A stretch of 64,000 nt of DNA from Saccharomonospora cyanea NA-134 (GTDB lineage: Bacteria; Actinomycetota; Actinomycetes; Mycobacteriales; Pseudonocardiaceae), in assembly GCF_000244975.1 (NCBI RefSeq), contig NZ_CM001440.1, forward strand, positions 3,084,325-3,148,324, in the 5' to 3' direction. The position numbers and the translations under genes were made by a program. The notes beneath the pieces were generated by a model that saw only the letters and a list, made by a program, of their open reading frames with translations, searched no databases and was not told the DNA's origin. Shown here piece after piece: positions 1 to 7,583 of this stretch (the stretch's first letter is position 1; the number at the start of each line of letters is the position of its first letter).

Positions 1-381
1 CCCGGCGACGGACTCCGGCCAACCGAGCACGACCCCGTTGTGGCTGAACAACCAGTCGTCGTCGGCGAACGGCGCGCACGCCCCCTCCGTCACGGGCATA
101 CCCACGGTCCCCGACCGCACCGCGCCGAGGAACGCACCCGACCGCACCGGGTGGAGCAGCCGTTCCAGAGCGGGGTCGGTCCAGATCGGACCGACCCGGC
201 GGTATCGCGTCGGGTAGCCGTCGTCGGCGAACCAGCCGATGCCGAAGCCGTCGACGTTCACCGTGCCGCCGCCCCGCATGTCCTTCGGCGCGTACGACTG
301 GACCGCCAGCGAGTGCGGCGCGTGCAACACCGGTCCGGCAGGTGCCGCGGGCGGTCCGAGGTACCCGACGTGCCTACACAC
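1..381 (-). CDS. egtC: EgtC, gamma-glutamyl-hercynylcysteine sulfoxide amidohydrolase (partial, C-terminus off the left edge)
   Basis: Class II glutamine amidotransferase that removes the gamma-glutamyl group from the EgtB product in ergothioneine synthesis. About 127 N-terminal residues are visible. The GTG start is followed at once by Cys2, the N-terminal nucleophile exposed after Met removal, in the context MCRHVGYLG. Family motifs follow: GFGIGWF at about residue 45 and FSHNG near residue 115. The start overlaps the egtB stop by 8 bases, so the two are translationally coupled. Genes egtD and egtE may follow beyond the window; this is inferred from the usual gene order and not seen. The reading frame is open to base 1. 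Confidence 0.9.
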   Translation of the reverse strand, partial: MCRHVGYLGPPAAPAGPVLHAPHSLAVQSYAPKDMRGGGTVNVDGFGIGWFADDGYPTRYRRVGPIWTDPALERLLHPVRSGAFLGAVRSGTVGMPVTEGACAPFADDDWLFSHNGVVLGWPESVAG

Positions 382-1774
382 CGGCGTCGCCGGGGTGTAC
401 GTCACGGGCACAGCGGAAGCCCGCGAAGATCTGCCTGCGGATCGGGAGGTCCCAGTTGCGGAACGTGCCCCGCACCGCCACGGGGTCACTGCCGAACGAG
501 CCACCGCGTAGCACCTTGTACTCGGGTCCGAAGAACACCTCGGAGTACTCCCGGTACGGGAACGCGACGAAACCGGGATAGGGCCGGAAGTCGCTGCTCG
601 TCCACTCCCAGACGTCACCGATGAGCTGGTGCACTCCCAGCGCGGACACACCGCGCGGATACGCCCCCACCGGCGCGGGCCGGAGGTGGCGTTGCCCGAG
701 GTTCGCGTGTTCGGGCGTGGGATCGTCGTCACCCCACGGATAGCGGCGCGAACGTCCCGTGGCGGGGTCGTACCGGGCCGCCTTCTCCCACTCGGCCTCG
801 GTGGGCAGCCGCTTTCCCGCCCACGCCGCGAAGGCCTCGGCCTCGTGGTAGGAGACGTGGACCACCGGTTCGTCGTCCGGCACCGGTTCGTACACACCGA
901 AGCGGGTGCGCCACCAGCGGCCGCCCTCGCGCCTCCAGAACCGCGGCGCGACGATTCCGTGCTCGCTGCGGTACGCCCAGCCGTCGTCGCTCCACCAACG
1001 CGGGTCGGCGTAGCCGCCGTCGTCGACGAACTCCGCGTACCGCGCGCCCGTCACCGGGGTGGTGTCGATGGCGAACGCGTCGACGAACACCTCGTGCGCG
1101 GGCCGTTCGTTGTCCAGCGCCCACGGCTCGACCGAGGTTCCCATCACGAAGGAACCCGCCGGGACCACGACTTCGTCGGGCAGGTCGCGCACCTGCGCGG
1201 GCGGTGGAGCGGGCGCGTGCAACACGGGGTCGCCCTTGCGGAGCTGGTGGGTGGCCAGCATCGTCTCGCAGTGCTGCTGCTCGTGCTGCGCGATCATGCC
1301 GAAGGCGAACGCGGTACGGGTCACGTCGCGGCCCGAAAGGGGTGTCCGCTCCAGCACGTCGAACGCCTTGCGCCGAACCTCCTCGACGTAACCGCGGGCC
1401 TCCGACGGCCCGAGCAGGGGCAGCGACGGCCGCGTGGCGCGGGGATGCTGGAACGCGTCGTAGAGGTCGTCGATGTCGGGGCGCAGCGGCTCGCGGCCCC
1501 CCACGTCACGCACGAGCCAGATCTCCTCCTGGCTCCCGATGTGCGCGAGGTCCCACACCAGGGGTGACATCAGCTTGGAGTGCTGTTTGACGAGGTCCTC
1601 GTCGTCCACGGCGTCGGTCAGGGCGACACTCCGGCCACGGGCCCGGTCCAGCACCTCGGCGGTGTGCGCTCTCAAGTCCTGTTCGGACAGCTCCCGCAGC
1701 GGACGACGGGGCCCGCCGTCGGAGCTCTCCCGGAAATCGATCCGGTCGTCGACGTCACGGTGGACGCTGGTCAT
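374..1774 (-). CDS. egtB: EgtB, ergothioneine sulfoxide synthase (hercynine oxygenase)
   Basis: Non-heme iron enzyme that joins hercynine to gamma-glutamylcysteine with O2. The product is 466 aa. The N-terminal DinB-like domain carries the three iron histidines: His78 (DLAHIGSQEE) and His164/His168 (AQHEQQHCE). From about residue 210 follows a formylglycine-enzyme-like (FGE-sulfatase) domain, with VPAGSFVMG, GDVWEWT and VLRGGSF, ending in the usual FAGFRCAR. ATG 1774 was chosen because a GGGAG ribosome-binding site lies upstream and the start falls 5 bases after the egtA stop; a longer frame to 1876 would overlap egtA deeply. Middle gene of egtA-egtB-egtC. Confidence 0.95.
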   Translation of the reverse strand: MTSVHRDVDDRIDFRESSDGGPRRPLRELSEQDLRAHTAEVLDRARGRSVALTDAVDDEDLVKQHSKLMSPLVWDLAHIGSQEEIWLVRDVGGREPLRPDIDDLYDAFQHPRATRPSLPLLGPSEARGYVEEVRRKAFDVLERTPLSGRDVTRTAFAFGMIAQHEQQHCETMLATHQLRKGDPVLHAPAPPPAQVRDLPDEVVVPAGSFVMGTSVEPWALDNERPAHEVFVDAFAIDTTPVTGARYAEFVDDGGYADPRWWSDDGWAYRSEHGIVAPRFWRREGGRWWRTRFGVYEPVPDDEPVVHVSYHEAEAFAAWAGKRLPTEAEWEKAARYDPATGRSRRYPWGDDDPTPEHANLGQRHLRPAPVGAYPRGVSALGVHQLIGDVWEWTSSDFRPYPGFVAFPYREYSEVFFGPEYKVLRGGSFGSDPVAVRGTFRNWDLPIRRQIFAGFRCARDVHPGDAGV

Positions 1775-1779
1775 GGGCT

Positions 1780-3072
1780 TCACTCCCTTTCCCGCCGCCG
1801 CCACCGGCGCTCGACGGCACCGGCGATGTCGGCGATCGTGTGATCGGGTAGGTGCAGGTTCGACAACGCGGCGCAACCGAGTTCACCGACGGCGCGGGCG
1901 GCCGCACCGAGGGCCGCGTCGTCCGTTCCGAACCGCGCGGCGTCGGCCCACCGTCCCGCGACGGGCTCACAGAGCTCCAGCGCCAAGTCCACAGTGGATG
2001 GTGTGGAGAGGAGGGCGGCGAGCAGGGCCGCGGGCGGCACCCAACCCTCGGGTGGTTGCGCGTCGAGGTAGCGAATCTCCAGGTAACCGTGCGGGCGGAC
2101 GGGAGTGAACAGCGTCGTGAGGTGATAGTCCAGGTCGCCGAAGGTGGGGCGGGGCAACGTGGCACCGGGGCCACGTCCCTCGATCCAGGAGGCGAACGTC
2201 AGCCCGGCGGGGGCGTCCCATCGGGCGCCGTCACGGCGCAGCACCATCAGCGGTGTGTCCAGCACACGCCGCGCCCACGCCGCGGCCGGGTCGTCGCAGG
2301 GCTGTTCGGCGACGGTGCGACACGGCTCGGTGTCCATCACGGACCGCCAGCGGGCCGACGCGAAACCCGTGTCGGCGCCCGCGTGCCGCCGGGAGTTCGC
2401 GAACAGCGACAGCAACACCGGCCCCAGCGCGTGGGCGGCGGCCCACCGGCGCGGCGCCTCGTGCACCTGACCCACGTCGACACACATCTGGATCGCCGCC
2501 GTACTGCACATCATCGTGACGCCGCCGGGACCGAGCGGGGCGAACCGGCGTTCCATCGCCGCGTAACGCGGTGTCGGCAGCAACCGCGCCGGGGAGCGGA
2601 ACGCGTCGATCCCGTGCGAGCCCAACCGCAGGCCCGCTGCGCCGAGGAGGTCGCCGACGTGGGCGAGGTCCGCATCGGCCACCTCGACGAGGGACCGGAA
2701 CGACGGGGCGGGGGCTGTGGAGATCTCCACCTGGCCCCCGGGTTCGAGGGTGAGTGTGGAGCCGGACGGCAACGGCAGTGCGGGACTGCCGGGGACGAGG
2801 GTGGTCGGGGCGTGGGGGCCCAGAGCGGAGGCGAGGCGTGTCGCGGACAGGGGCAGGGCGGGGTCGGCGACGTCGTGGACGGTGAACTCCAACTCGACGC
2901 CGAGCAGCCTCGGCGGACCGTGTTTGAAACACACCGACGCGACGTAGGCCTCACCCTCCGCCCGGTCGGAGACCACTCGCGCGGCGATCTCCTCGGGCTC
3001 CGTGCTCGTGTCGGGGACGTCGCGGCGTCGCGGATCGCGAGGACCCGGCCGGGCGACGGGTATCGCTGTCAT
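1780..3072 (-). CDS. egtA: EgtA, glutamate-cysteine ligase for ergothioneine synthesis
   Basis: ATP-dependent gamma-glutamylcysteine synthetase of the GCS2 family, 430 aa. Gamma-glutamylcysteine is the sulfur donor used by EgtB. Visible motifs include the glutamate/Mg-binding GVELEFTVHD at about residue 57, GGQVEIST near 105, and TMMCSTAAIQ near 180, typical of the actinobacterial ligases. First gene of the minus-strand egt operon. ATG 3072 has a G-rich GGGAGTGTGGGA just upstream; an ATG six codons earlier (3090) is a possible alternative. The roughly 85 bases between this start and the LysR gene must hold the operon promoter, though no clear -10/-35 pair is visible. Confidence 0.93.
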   Translation of the reverse strand: MTAIPVARPGPRDPRRRDVPDTSTEPEEIAARVVSDRAEGEAYVASVCFKHGPPRLLGVELEFTVHDVADPALPLSATRLASALGPHAPTTLVPGSPALPLPSGSTLTLEPGGQVEISTAPAPSFRSLVEVADADLAHVGDLLGAAGLRLGSHGIDAFRSPARLLPTPRYAAMERRFAPLGPGGVTMMCSTAAIQMCVDVGQVHEAPRRWAAAHALGPVLLSLFANSRRHAGADTGFASARWRSVMDTEPCRTVAEQPCDDPAAAWARRVLDTPLMVLRRDGARWDAPAGLTFASWIEGRGPGATLPRPTFGDLDYHLTTLFTPVRPHGYLEIRYLDAQPPEGWVPPAALLAALLSTPSTVDLALELCEPVAGRWADAARFGTDDAALGAAARAVGELGCAALSNLHLPDHTIADIAGAVERRWRRRERE

Positions 3073-3157
3073 TCCCACACTCCCACCCATCGGCGTCGAG
3101 GACCCAGCACGAACGCTAACGAAGGGGTACGACACTTCCGGGTGAGCGAAACCTGGT

Positions 3158-4084
3158 TCAGCCCGGAACCGTCGCCGAGGCACCGAGCCCGAGTTCGGCC
3201 GCCGCGGCCCGCACGGCGTCGATCACCAGCCGCAACGCGGGCCTGCGCTGGGTCGCGCGACGGTAGGCCACCGACACCGTGCGCATCACCGGGGTCGCCA
3301 GCGTCACGATGTCGACCCCGGCCGGACGCAGCGTCAGTCCCAGGTCCGACACCAGGGTGACGCCCAGCCCTGCGCTCACCATCGCCATCGCCGTGGCCTG
3401 TTCCTCGACCTCGTGCTCGATGGCGGGCTGGAACCCGAACCGCTGACACGCCACGCGCACCGCCCTGCCGAAGTGGCTTCGCGGGCTCGCGAGGATCCAC
3501 GGCTGGTCGGCCAGGTCCGACAAACTCACCGAGCTCGCCGGGGCGGTGGCGGCGGGCACCGCGGCGTACAGCCGCTCCACGGCCACCGCCACCCGTTCCA
3601 GCCCGGCGTCCCACGGTGTCGGCGCGTCGGTGTAGTCGATGACGAACGAGAAGTCCAGCGCCCCGTCCCGCACCGCGTCGGCCGTCTCCTCCGGGGCCAG
3701 CTCGCGCGTGCGGACCTCGATGCCCGGGTGGTCCTCGGCGAGCGAGGCGAGCGCGGTGGGCAACAGGCCGGAGGCCACCGACGCCCACACTCCCGCGGTC
3801 AGCCGCACCGACTGCGTCTGCTGCGCCTCCTCCAGCGCCATGGTGGCGCGTTCCACCGCGCCGAGGATCTCCTCGGCGTGCTCGGTCAGCAGCATGCCGA
3901 GTTCGGTGAGTTGGACCCGGCGTCCCAGTCGCTCGAAGAGCTTGGCACCGACGTCGCGCTCCAGTTGTGCGAGCTGTTGCGACACGGCGGAGGCCGTGTA
4001 GTGCAGCGCCGCCGCGGCGGCGGTGACCGTCCCCCGGCGGTGCAGCTCCCGCAGCATCCGCAACCGATGCACCGACAGCTCCAT
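3158..4084 (-). CDS. LysR-family transcriptional regulator
   Basis: The 308-aa product has an N-terminal winged helix-turn-helix (residues 1-60, with TVTAAAAALHYTASAVSQQLA as recognition region), then a type 2 periplasmic-binding-like effector domain (about 90-295). It is transcribed away from the Glu/Leu-type dehydrogenase at 4219, with 134 bases between them, so control of that dehydrogenase is the natural guess. The ATG at 4084 starts the canonical MELSVHRLRML; a longer open frame upstream lacks LysR similarity. No Shine-Dalgarno is seen, so it may be translated from a leaderless message. The inducer is unknown. Confidence 0.88.
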   Translation of the reverse strand: MELSVHRLRMLRELHRRGTVTAAAAALHYTASAVSQQLAQLERDVGAKLFERLGRRVQLTELGMLLTEHAEEILGAVERATMALEEAQQTQSVRLTAGVWASVASGLLPTALASLAEDHPGIEVRTRELAPEETADAVRDGALDFSFVIDYTDAPTPWDAGLERVAVAVERLYAAVPAATAPASSVSLSDLADQPWILASPRSHFGRAVRVACQRFGFQPAIEHEVEEQATAMAMVSAGLGVTLVSDLGLTLRPAGVDIVTLATPVMRTVSVAYRRATQRRPALRLVIDAVRAAAAELGLGASATVPG

Positions 4085-4101
4085 GCACCAACAGTAAACG
4101 G

Positions 4102-4115
4102 AATCGTGCACGGTT
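4102..4115. promoter_or_regulatory. Candidate LysR operator between the LysR gene and the dehydrogenase
   Basis: Imperfect dyad AATCGTGCACGGTT with a perfect CGTGCACG core, 18 bases before the LysR start and about 100 bases before the divergent dehydrogenase. Position and symmetry fit an autoregulatory LysR site; no experimental motif supports it. Confidence 0.35.
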
Positions 4116-4218
4116 CCTAACTGGACGTGACCGCGAATGTGGCCGCAGCCTGTGAGTACGCGCGGACACGGCGCGGACAGCACGAACCACCGGACAGGGC
4201 GTTTCCGAGGAGGGTCGA

Positions 4219-5403
4219 GTGGGTCTTCAGCATGCCGACGAGCCGCTGCTGCGGTTGACGTGGACCGACCGGGTGACGGGTGCGCACGGCTACCTCGTCG
4301 TGCACAGTCTGGTATCGGGTCTGGCGACCGGGGGGACGCGGATGCGCCCCGGTTGCACGCTCTCCGAGGTCGAGGACCTCGCACGGGGCATGGCGGCCAA
4401 GACGGCGACGTTCGATCTCCCCGTCGGCGGCGCGAAGGGTGGGATCGACTTCGATCCCAAGGACCCGCGCGCCCGCGGCGTGCTGACGCGGTTCTGCCAG
4501 GCGATGCGCCCGTGGCTCGACGCGCACTGGGTGACCGCCGAGGACCTCGGGGTGCCGCAGCACCTCGTCGACGAGGTGTTCGCCGAACTCGGTCTCGGGC
4601 AGTCGTACCACGCGGCCATCCGGCGGTCGGCCGATCCGGAACGCACGCTGCGCCGGGTGCACGCGGGGCTGGCCGCACCCGTTCCGGGCGGCCTGCTGCT
4701 CGGCGACGTCATCGGCGGTTACGGCGTGGCGCAGGCGTGTCTCGGGGTGGCTTCGGCGTGGGAATGGTCGCCCGAGGACACGACCGTGGCCGTCCAGGGC
4801 ATCGGCACGATGGGCGGCGGCGCCGCGTGGTATCTGCACGAGGCCGGGGTGCGCGTCGTGGCCGTCGCCGACGCGGCGGGCACGCTCCTCGACCCGGACG
4901 GCTTGGACGTGCCCGCGCTGCTCGCGGCCCGCGACGCCTACGGCGAGATCGATCGCACCCGGGTGCCCGAACACGTCCGGCGCCTGCCGCGCTCGGCGGT
5001 GGTCTCCACGGAGGCGGACATCCTCGTTCCCGCGGCCATCTCGTACGCGCTCACCCCGGACAACTCCTACGACGTGAAGGCCGCCGCCGTCGTCGAGGCG
5101 GCCAACGCGGCGACCACGCCGGAGGCCGAGGCCATGCTCGCCGCACGGGGTGTCCCGGTGGTTCCCGACTTCGTGGCCAACGCGGGCGCCGCGGCGTGGG
5201 CGTGGTGGCTGATCCTGGGACAGGTCGGGGCGGATCCGACCGACTCCTTCACCAAACTCCGCCACGAGATGCAGGCGAAGGTCGCGCTGCTACTGTCCGC
5301 CTGGAACACCGAGCGGGTGCCGCCCCGGCGGACGGCGTGGGACTTCGTGGCGGCCCGGGACCTGGCGCCCTCGTCACCTGATCAGGTGCTCACGATTCCC
5401 TGA
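4219..5403 (+). CDS. Glu/Leu/Phe/Val dehydrogenase family protein
   Basis: NAD(P)-dependent amino-acid dehydrogenase, 394 aa, catalysing reversible oxidative deamination of an amino acid to the 2-oxo acid. The N-terminal domain has the substrate and catalytic lysines Lys61 (MAAKTATF) and Lys73 (VGGAKGGI), and WVTAEDLG near 110. The Rossmann domain has VQGIGTMGGG near 195 in place of the usual GxGNVG, and an asparagine/alanine-rich VVEAANAATTP near 290. GTG 4219 is preceded by GAGGAGG. Sequence alone does not decide between leucine, valine, phenylalanine and glutamate; the short form and GGAKGGI resemble the leucine/valine group. LysR control is inferred from the divergent neighbour. Confidence 0.85.
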   Translation: MGLQHADEPLLRLTWTDRVTGAHGYLVVHSLVSGLATGGTRMRPGCTLSEVEDLARGMAAKTATFDLPVGGAKGGIDFDPKDPRARGVLTRFCQAMRPWLDAHWVTAEDLGVPQHLVDEVFAELGLGQSYHAAIRRSADPERTLRRVHAGLAAPVPGGLLLGDVIGGYGVAQACLGVASAWEWSPEDTTVAVQGIGTMGGGAAWYLHEAGVRVVAVADAAGTLLDPDGLDVPALLAARDAYGEIDRTRVPEHVRRLPRSAVVSTEADILVPAAISYALTPDNSYDVKAAAVVEAANAATTPEAEAMLAARGVPVVPDFVANAGAAAWAWWLILGQVGADPTDSFTKLRHEMQAKVALLLSAWNTERVPPRRTAWDFVAARDLAPSSPDQVLTIP

Positions 5404-5420
5404 CCAGGGGAGCAGCATCA

Positions 5421-5436
5421 CAGTACGTACGTACGG
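5421..5436. promoter_or_regulatory. AcnR-type operator upstream of acnR
   Basis: CAGTACGTACGTACGG, containing the perfect palindrome GTACGTACGTAC. It resembles the AcnR consensus I recall from Corynebacterium, CAGNAC-N4-GTACTG, differing only in the last positions. It lies 36 bases before the acnR start and just after the dehydrogenase stop. Confidence 0.6.
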
Positions 5437-5472
5437 ATTGCAAACCCTGGGGGCCGGTGTCAAGATCGTGGG

Positions 5473-6117
5473 ATGCCACGGGTCAGCCAGGACCATCTCG
5501 CGGCGCGCCGTCGACAGATCCTCGACGGCGCCCGCGTGTGCTTCACACGCTACGGATACGAGGGTGCCACGGTCCGGCGGCTCGAAGAGGCGACCGGCCT
5601 GTCCCGCGGAGCGATCTTCCACCACTTCCGCGACAAGGAGTCCCTGTTCCTCGCCCTCGCGGAGGACGACGCCCGGCGGATGGCCGACGTCGTCGCCGAA
5701 CAGGGGCTCGTCCAGGTCATGCGCGACCTGCTGTCGAACACCGGCGAGCACCCCGCCGACTGGCTCGGCACCCGGCTCGAGGTGTCCCGGCGGCTGCGCA
5801 CCGACCCGGAGTTCCGTGCTCGCTGGGCGCAACGCTCGGAGCAACTGACCACCGCGACCCGCAGGCGCCTGCTGTGGCAACGGGAGGCGGGCAACCTGCG
5901 TGACGACGTGGGCATCGACGTGCTTACGTCGTACCTCGAACTCGTGCTCGAAGGCCTGGTCTCCCACCTCGCCATGGGACTGCCCGCCGACGACCTCGAA
6001 CCGGTGCTCGACGTCGTCGAGGAGAGTGTCCGCAGGCATCGTGGCCGCACCACGTCCGCTGCCGACGAGCGGCGTGCCGGTGAGAATGAGGAACAGAACA
6101 TCCCGGACGCTCGTTGA
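5473..6117 (+). CDS. acnR: AcnR-like TetR-family repressor
   Basis: The 214-aa TetR regulator begins MPRVSQDHLAARRRQIL. The helix-turn-helix (about 25-60) carries GATVRRLEEATGLSRGAIFHHF, near-identical to what I recall for corynebacterial AcnR and mycobacterial Rv1474c, the repressors encoded beside aconitase. The ligand domain also aligns with AcnR (LVQVMRDLL, LEVSRRLRTDP). AcnR represses aconitase and binds citrate. Here no aconitase gene is adjacent: the upstream gene is the dehydrogenase and the downstream genes are CNNM proteins. An AcnR-like site directly before this gene suggests autoregulation. The start follows a weak GATCGTGGG. Confidence 0.82.
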   Translation: MPRVSQDHLAARRRQILDGARVCFTRYGYEGATVRRLEEATGLSRGAIFHHFRDKESLFLALAEDDARRMADVVAEQGLVQVMRDLLSNTGEHPADWLGTRLEVSRRLRTDPEFRARWAQRSEQLTTATRRRLLWQREAGNLRDDVGIDVLTSYLELVLEGLVSHLAMGLPADDLEPVLDVVEESVRRHRGRTTSAADERRAGENEEQNIPDAR

Positions 6118-6174
6118 GCGTGGTTAAGATAGCGCCACTTCAACACAACCTGATTTGGAGGAGTGACCACACCC

Positions 6175-6267
6175 GTGCGCGATGCGCAGTCACCCGGAGA
6201 CAGTACCGAGCCGGGTGACAAACCCGGCTGTCCCTCCGTCTGCCGTGACAACGGCGGTGTCCACTGA
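6175..6267 (+). CDS. Candidate 30-aa leader ORF translationally coupled to the CNNM operon
   Basis: A GTG-initiated frame of 30 codons whose TGA overlaps the ATG of the next gene as TGATG. A strong GGAGG lies about 14 bases before the GTG, whereas the CNNM gene has no clear ribosome-binding site of its own. This suggests that ribosomes finishing the leader re-initiate on the CNNM gene. The peptide is hydrophilic, with two cysteines (PGCPSVCRD) and several Gly, Pro and Asp. The frame coincides with both leader hairpins. No homologue is recognised and expression is unproven; it could instead be a misread 5' untranslated region. Confidence 0.5.
   Translation: MRDAQSPGDSTEPGDKPGCPSVCRDNGGVH
6189..6229 (+). 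promoter_or_regulatory. Two mutually exclusive leader hairpins before the CNNM operon
   Basis: Stem A pairs GTCACCCGG (6189-6197) with CCGGGTGAC (6211-6219), a perfect 9-bp stem. Stem B pairs AGCCGGGT (6209-6216) with ACCCGGCT (6222-6229), a perfect 8-bp stem with loop GACAA. Bases 6211-6216 belong to both, so only one can form at a time. This is the architecture of an attenuator or translational switch. Confidence 0.55.
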
Positions 6268-7583
6268 TGGACATTCTGCTCACAGTTCTCGGCGTCTGCT
6301 TCGTCATCCTGCTCACCGTCGGAACCGGTCTGGCCGTCGCGGCCGAGTTCTCACTCACCACGCTGGAGCGCAGCACGGTCGAGTCGAACGTCCGACAGGT
6401 CGGTGACAAGCGCTCGAAAATCGTTCTGAAGGCGCACCGCACGCTGTCGTTCCAGCTCTCCGGTGCGCAGGTCGCCATCACCCTCACCACCCTGGTCACC
6501 GGGTACGTGGCCGAGCCGCTGCTCGGCCGGATCGTGCGCCCGGTCCTGGCCGGGCTGGGCATGTCCGAATCCGCCGCGGCCGGTACCTCGCTCATCGTCG
6601 CCATGTTGCTGGCCACCTCACTGTCGATGGTGATCGGCGAGATGGTGCCGAAGAACCTCGCGGTGGCGCTGCCGCTGAAGACGGCACGTGCCGTCTCCGG
6701 CTACCACACGCGCTTCTCGATGCTGTTCCGCTGGCTCATCAACCTGATGAACAACAGCGCGAACTGGGTCGTGCGCAAACTCGGTGTCGAGCCGCAGGAG
6801 GAGTTGCGCTCGGCGCGCTCCCCGCAGGAACTCGGCTCGATCGTGCGCGCGAGCGCCGAGACGGGAATGCTCGACATGTCCACCGCCCAGCTGCTCGACC
6901 GGTCGTTGCGCTTCGGCGACCGCACGGCGGGCGAGTTGATGACCCCGCGCGTGCGGCTGGAGGCCCTGCAGGTCGACGACACGGTCGCGGACATGGTGGC
7001 GCTCGCGCGCCGCACCGGCCTGTCCCGGTTCCCGGTGTACCGCGAGGATCTCGACGACGTCCAGGGCACCGTGCACATCAAGCAGGCGTTCACCGTGCCG
7101 GCGTCCGAACGGGGGGCCACCCCGGTGGGCTCGCTGATGCGGCCCATGCCGACCATTCCCGAGTCGCTGCCCGGGGACGCCGTCCTCGACCGGCTGCGCG
7201 ACTCCCGTTTCCAGCTCGCGCTCGTGGTCGACGAGTACGGCGGCACGGCCGGACTCGTGACGCTGGAGGACGTGGTCGAGGAGATCGTGGGTGACGTCCG
7301 CGACGAACACGACATCCGCGAGGAACCCGCGTCGCACCAGCTCACCCCCGACAGTTGGGTCGTGTCCGGGCAGCTCCGCGACGACGAGGTGCTGGACGCC
7401 ACGGGGTTCCGGATGCCGGAGGGTGACTACGAGACGATCGCGGGCCTGCTGCTGGACCGGCTCGGCGAGATCCCCGAGGTCGGCGCCACGCTCGACATCG
7501 ACGGCTGGCGGCTGGAGGTGACCGGCATGGACCGGCACCGCATCGCCGAGGTCACCGTGCGGCACCGGGAGGTGACCTCATGA
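6267..7583 (+). CDS. CNNM/CorC (hemolysin-family) membrane protein with CBS domains
   Basis: The 438-aa integral membrane protein has an N-terminal CNNM (DUF21) transmembrane domain (about 1-190), with the family signature AEFSLTTLERS near residue 30 and MVIGEMVPKNLAVALP near 115-130. A tandem CBS pair follows (about 205-330; TAGELMTPR, LVVDEYGGTAGLVTLEDVVEEIVGDV). A C-terminal CorC_HlyC domain (about 350-435) completes the full-length form. Relatives act in Mg2+/Co2+ efflux or homeostasis. The paralogue at 7580 overlaps its stop by four bases. Its ATG overlaps the stop of a 30-codon leader frame. Confidence 0.9.
   Translation: MDILLTVLGVCFVILLTVGTGLAVAAEFSLTTLERSTVESNVRQVGDKRSKIVLKAHRTLSFQLSGAQVAITLTTLVTGYVAEPLLGRIVRPVLAGLGMSESAAAGTSLIVAMLLATSLSMVIGEMVPKNLAVALPLKTARAVSGYHTRFSMLFRWLINLMNNSANWVVRKLGVEPQEELRSARSPQELGSIVRASAETGMLDMSTAQLLDRSLRFGDRTAGELMTPRVRLEALQVDDTVADMVALARRTGLSRFPVYREDLDDVQGTVHIKQAFTVPASERGATPVGSLMRPMPTIPESLPGDAVLDRLRDSRFQLALVVDEYGGTAGLVTLEDVVEEIVGDVRDEHDIREEPASHQLTPDSWVVSGQLRDDEVLDATGFRMPEGDYETIAGLLLDRLGEIPEVGATLDIDGWRLEVTGMDRHRIAEVTVRHREVTS

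Noticed and set aside
6107-6121. Hairpin ACGCTC-gtt-GAGCGT at the end of acnR as a terminator
   Set aside because: Only 6 bp, overlaps the stop codon, no T-run, and a -10-like TAAGAT follows directly; too weak to call.
6118-6266. M-box or ykoY/mntP metal riboswitch in the CNNM leader
   Set aside because: The leader is too short and its two hairpins do not match the conserved cores of those riboswitches as I know them; it is described only as an alternative-hairpin leader.
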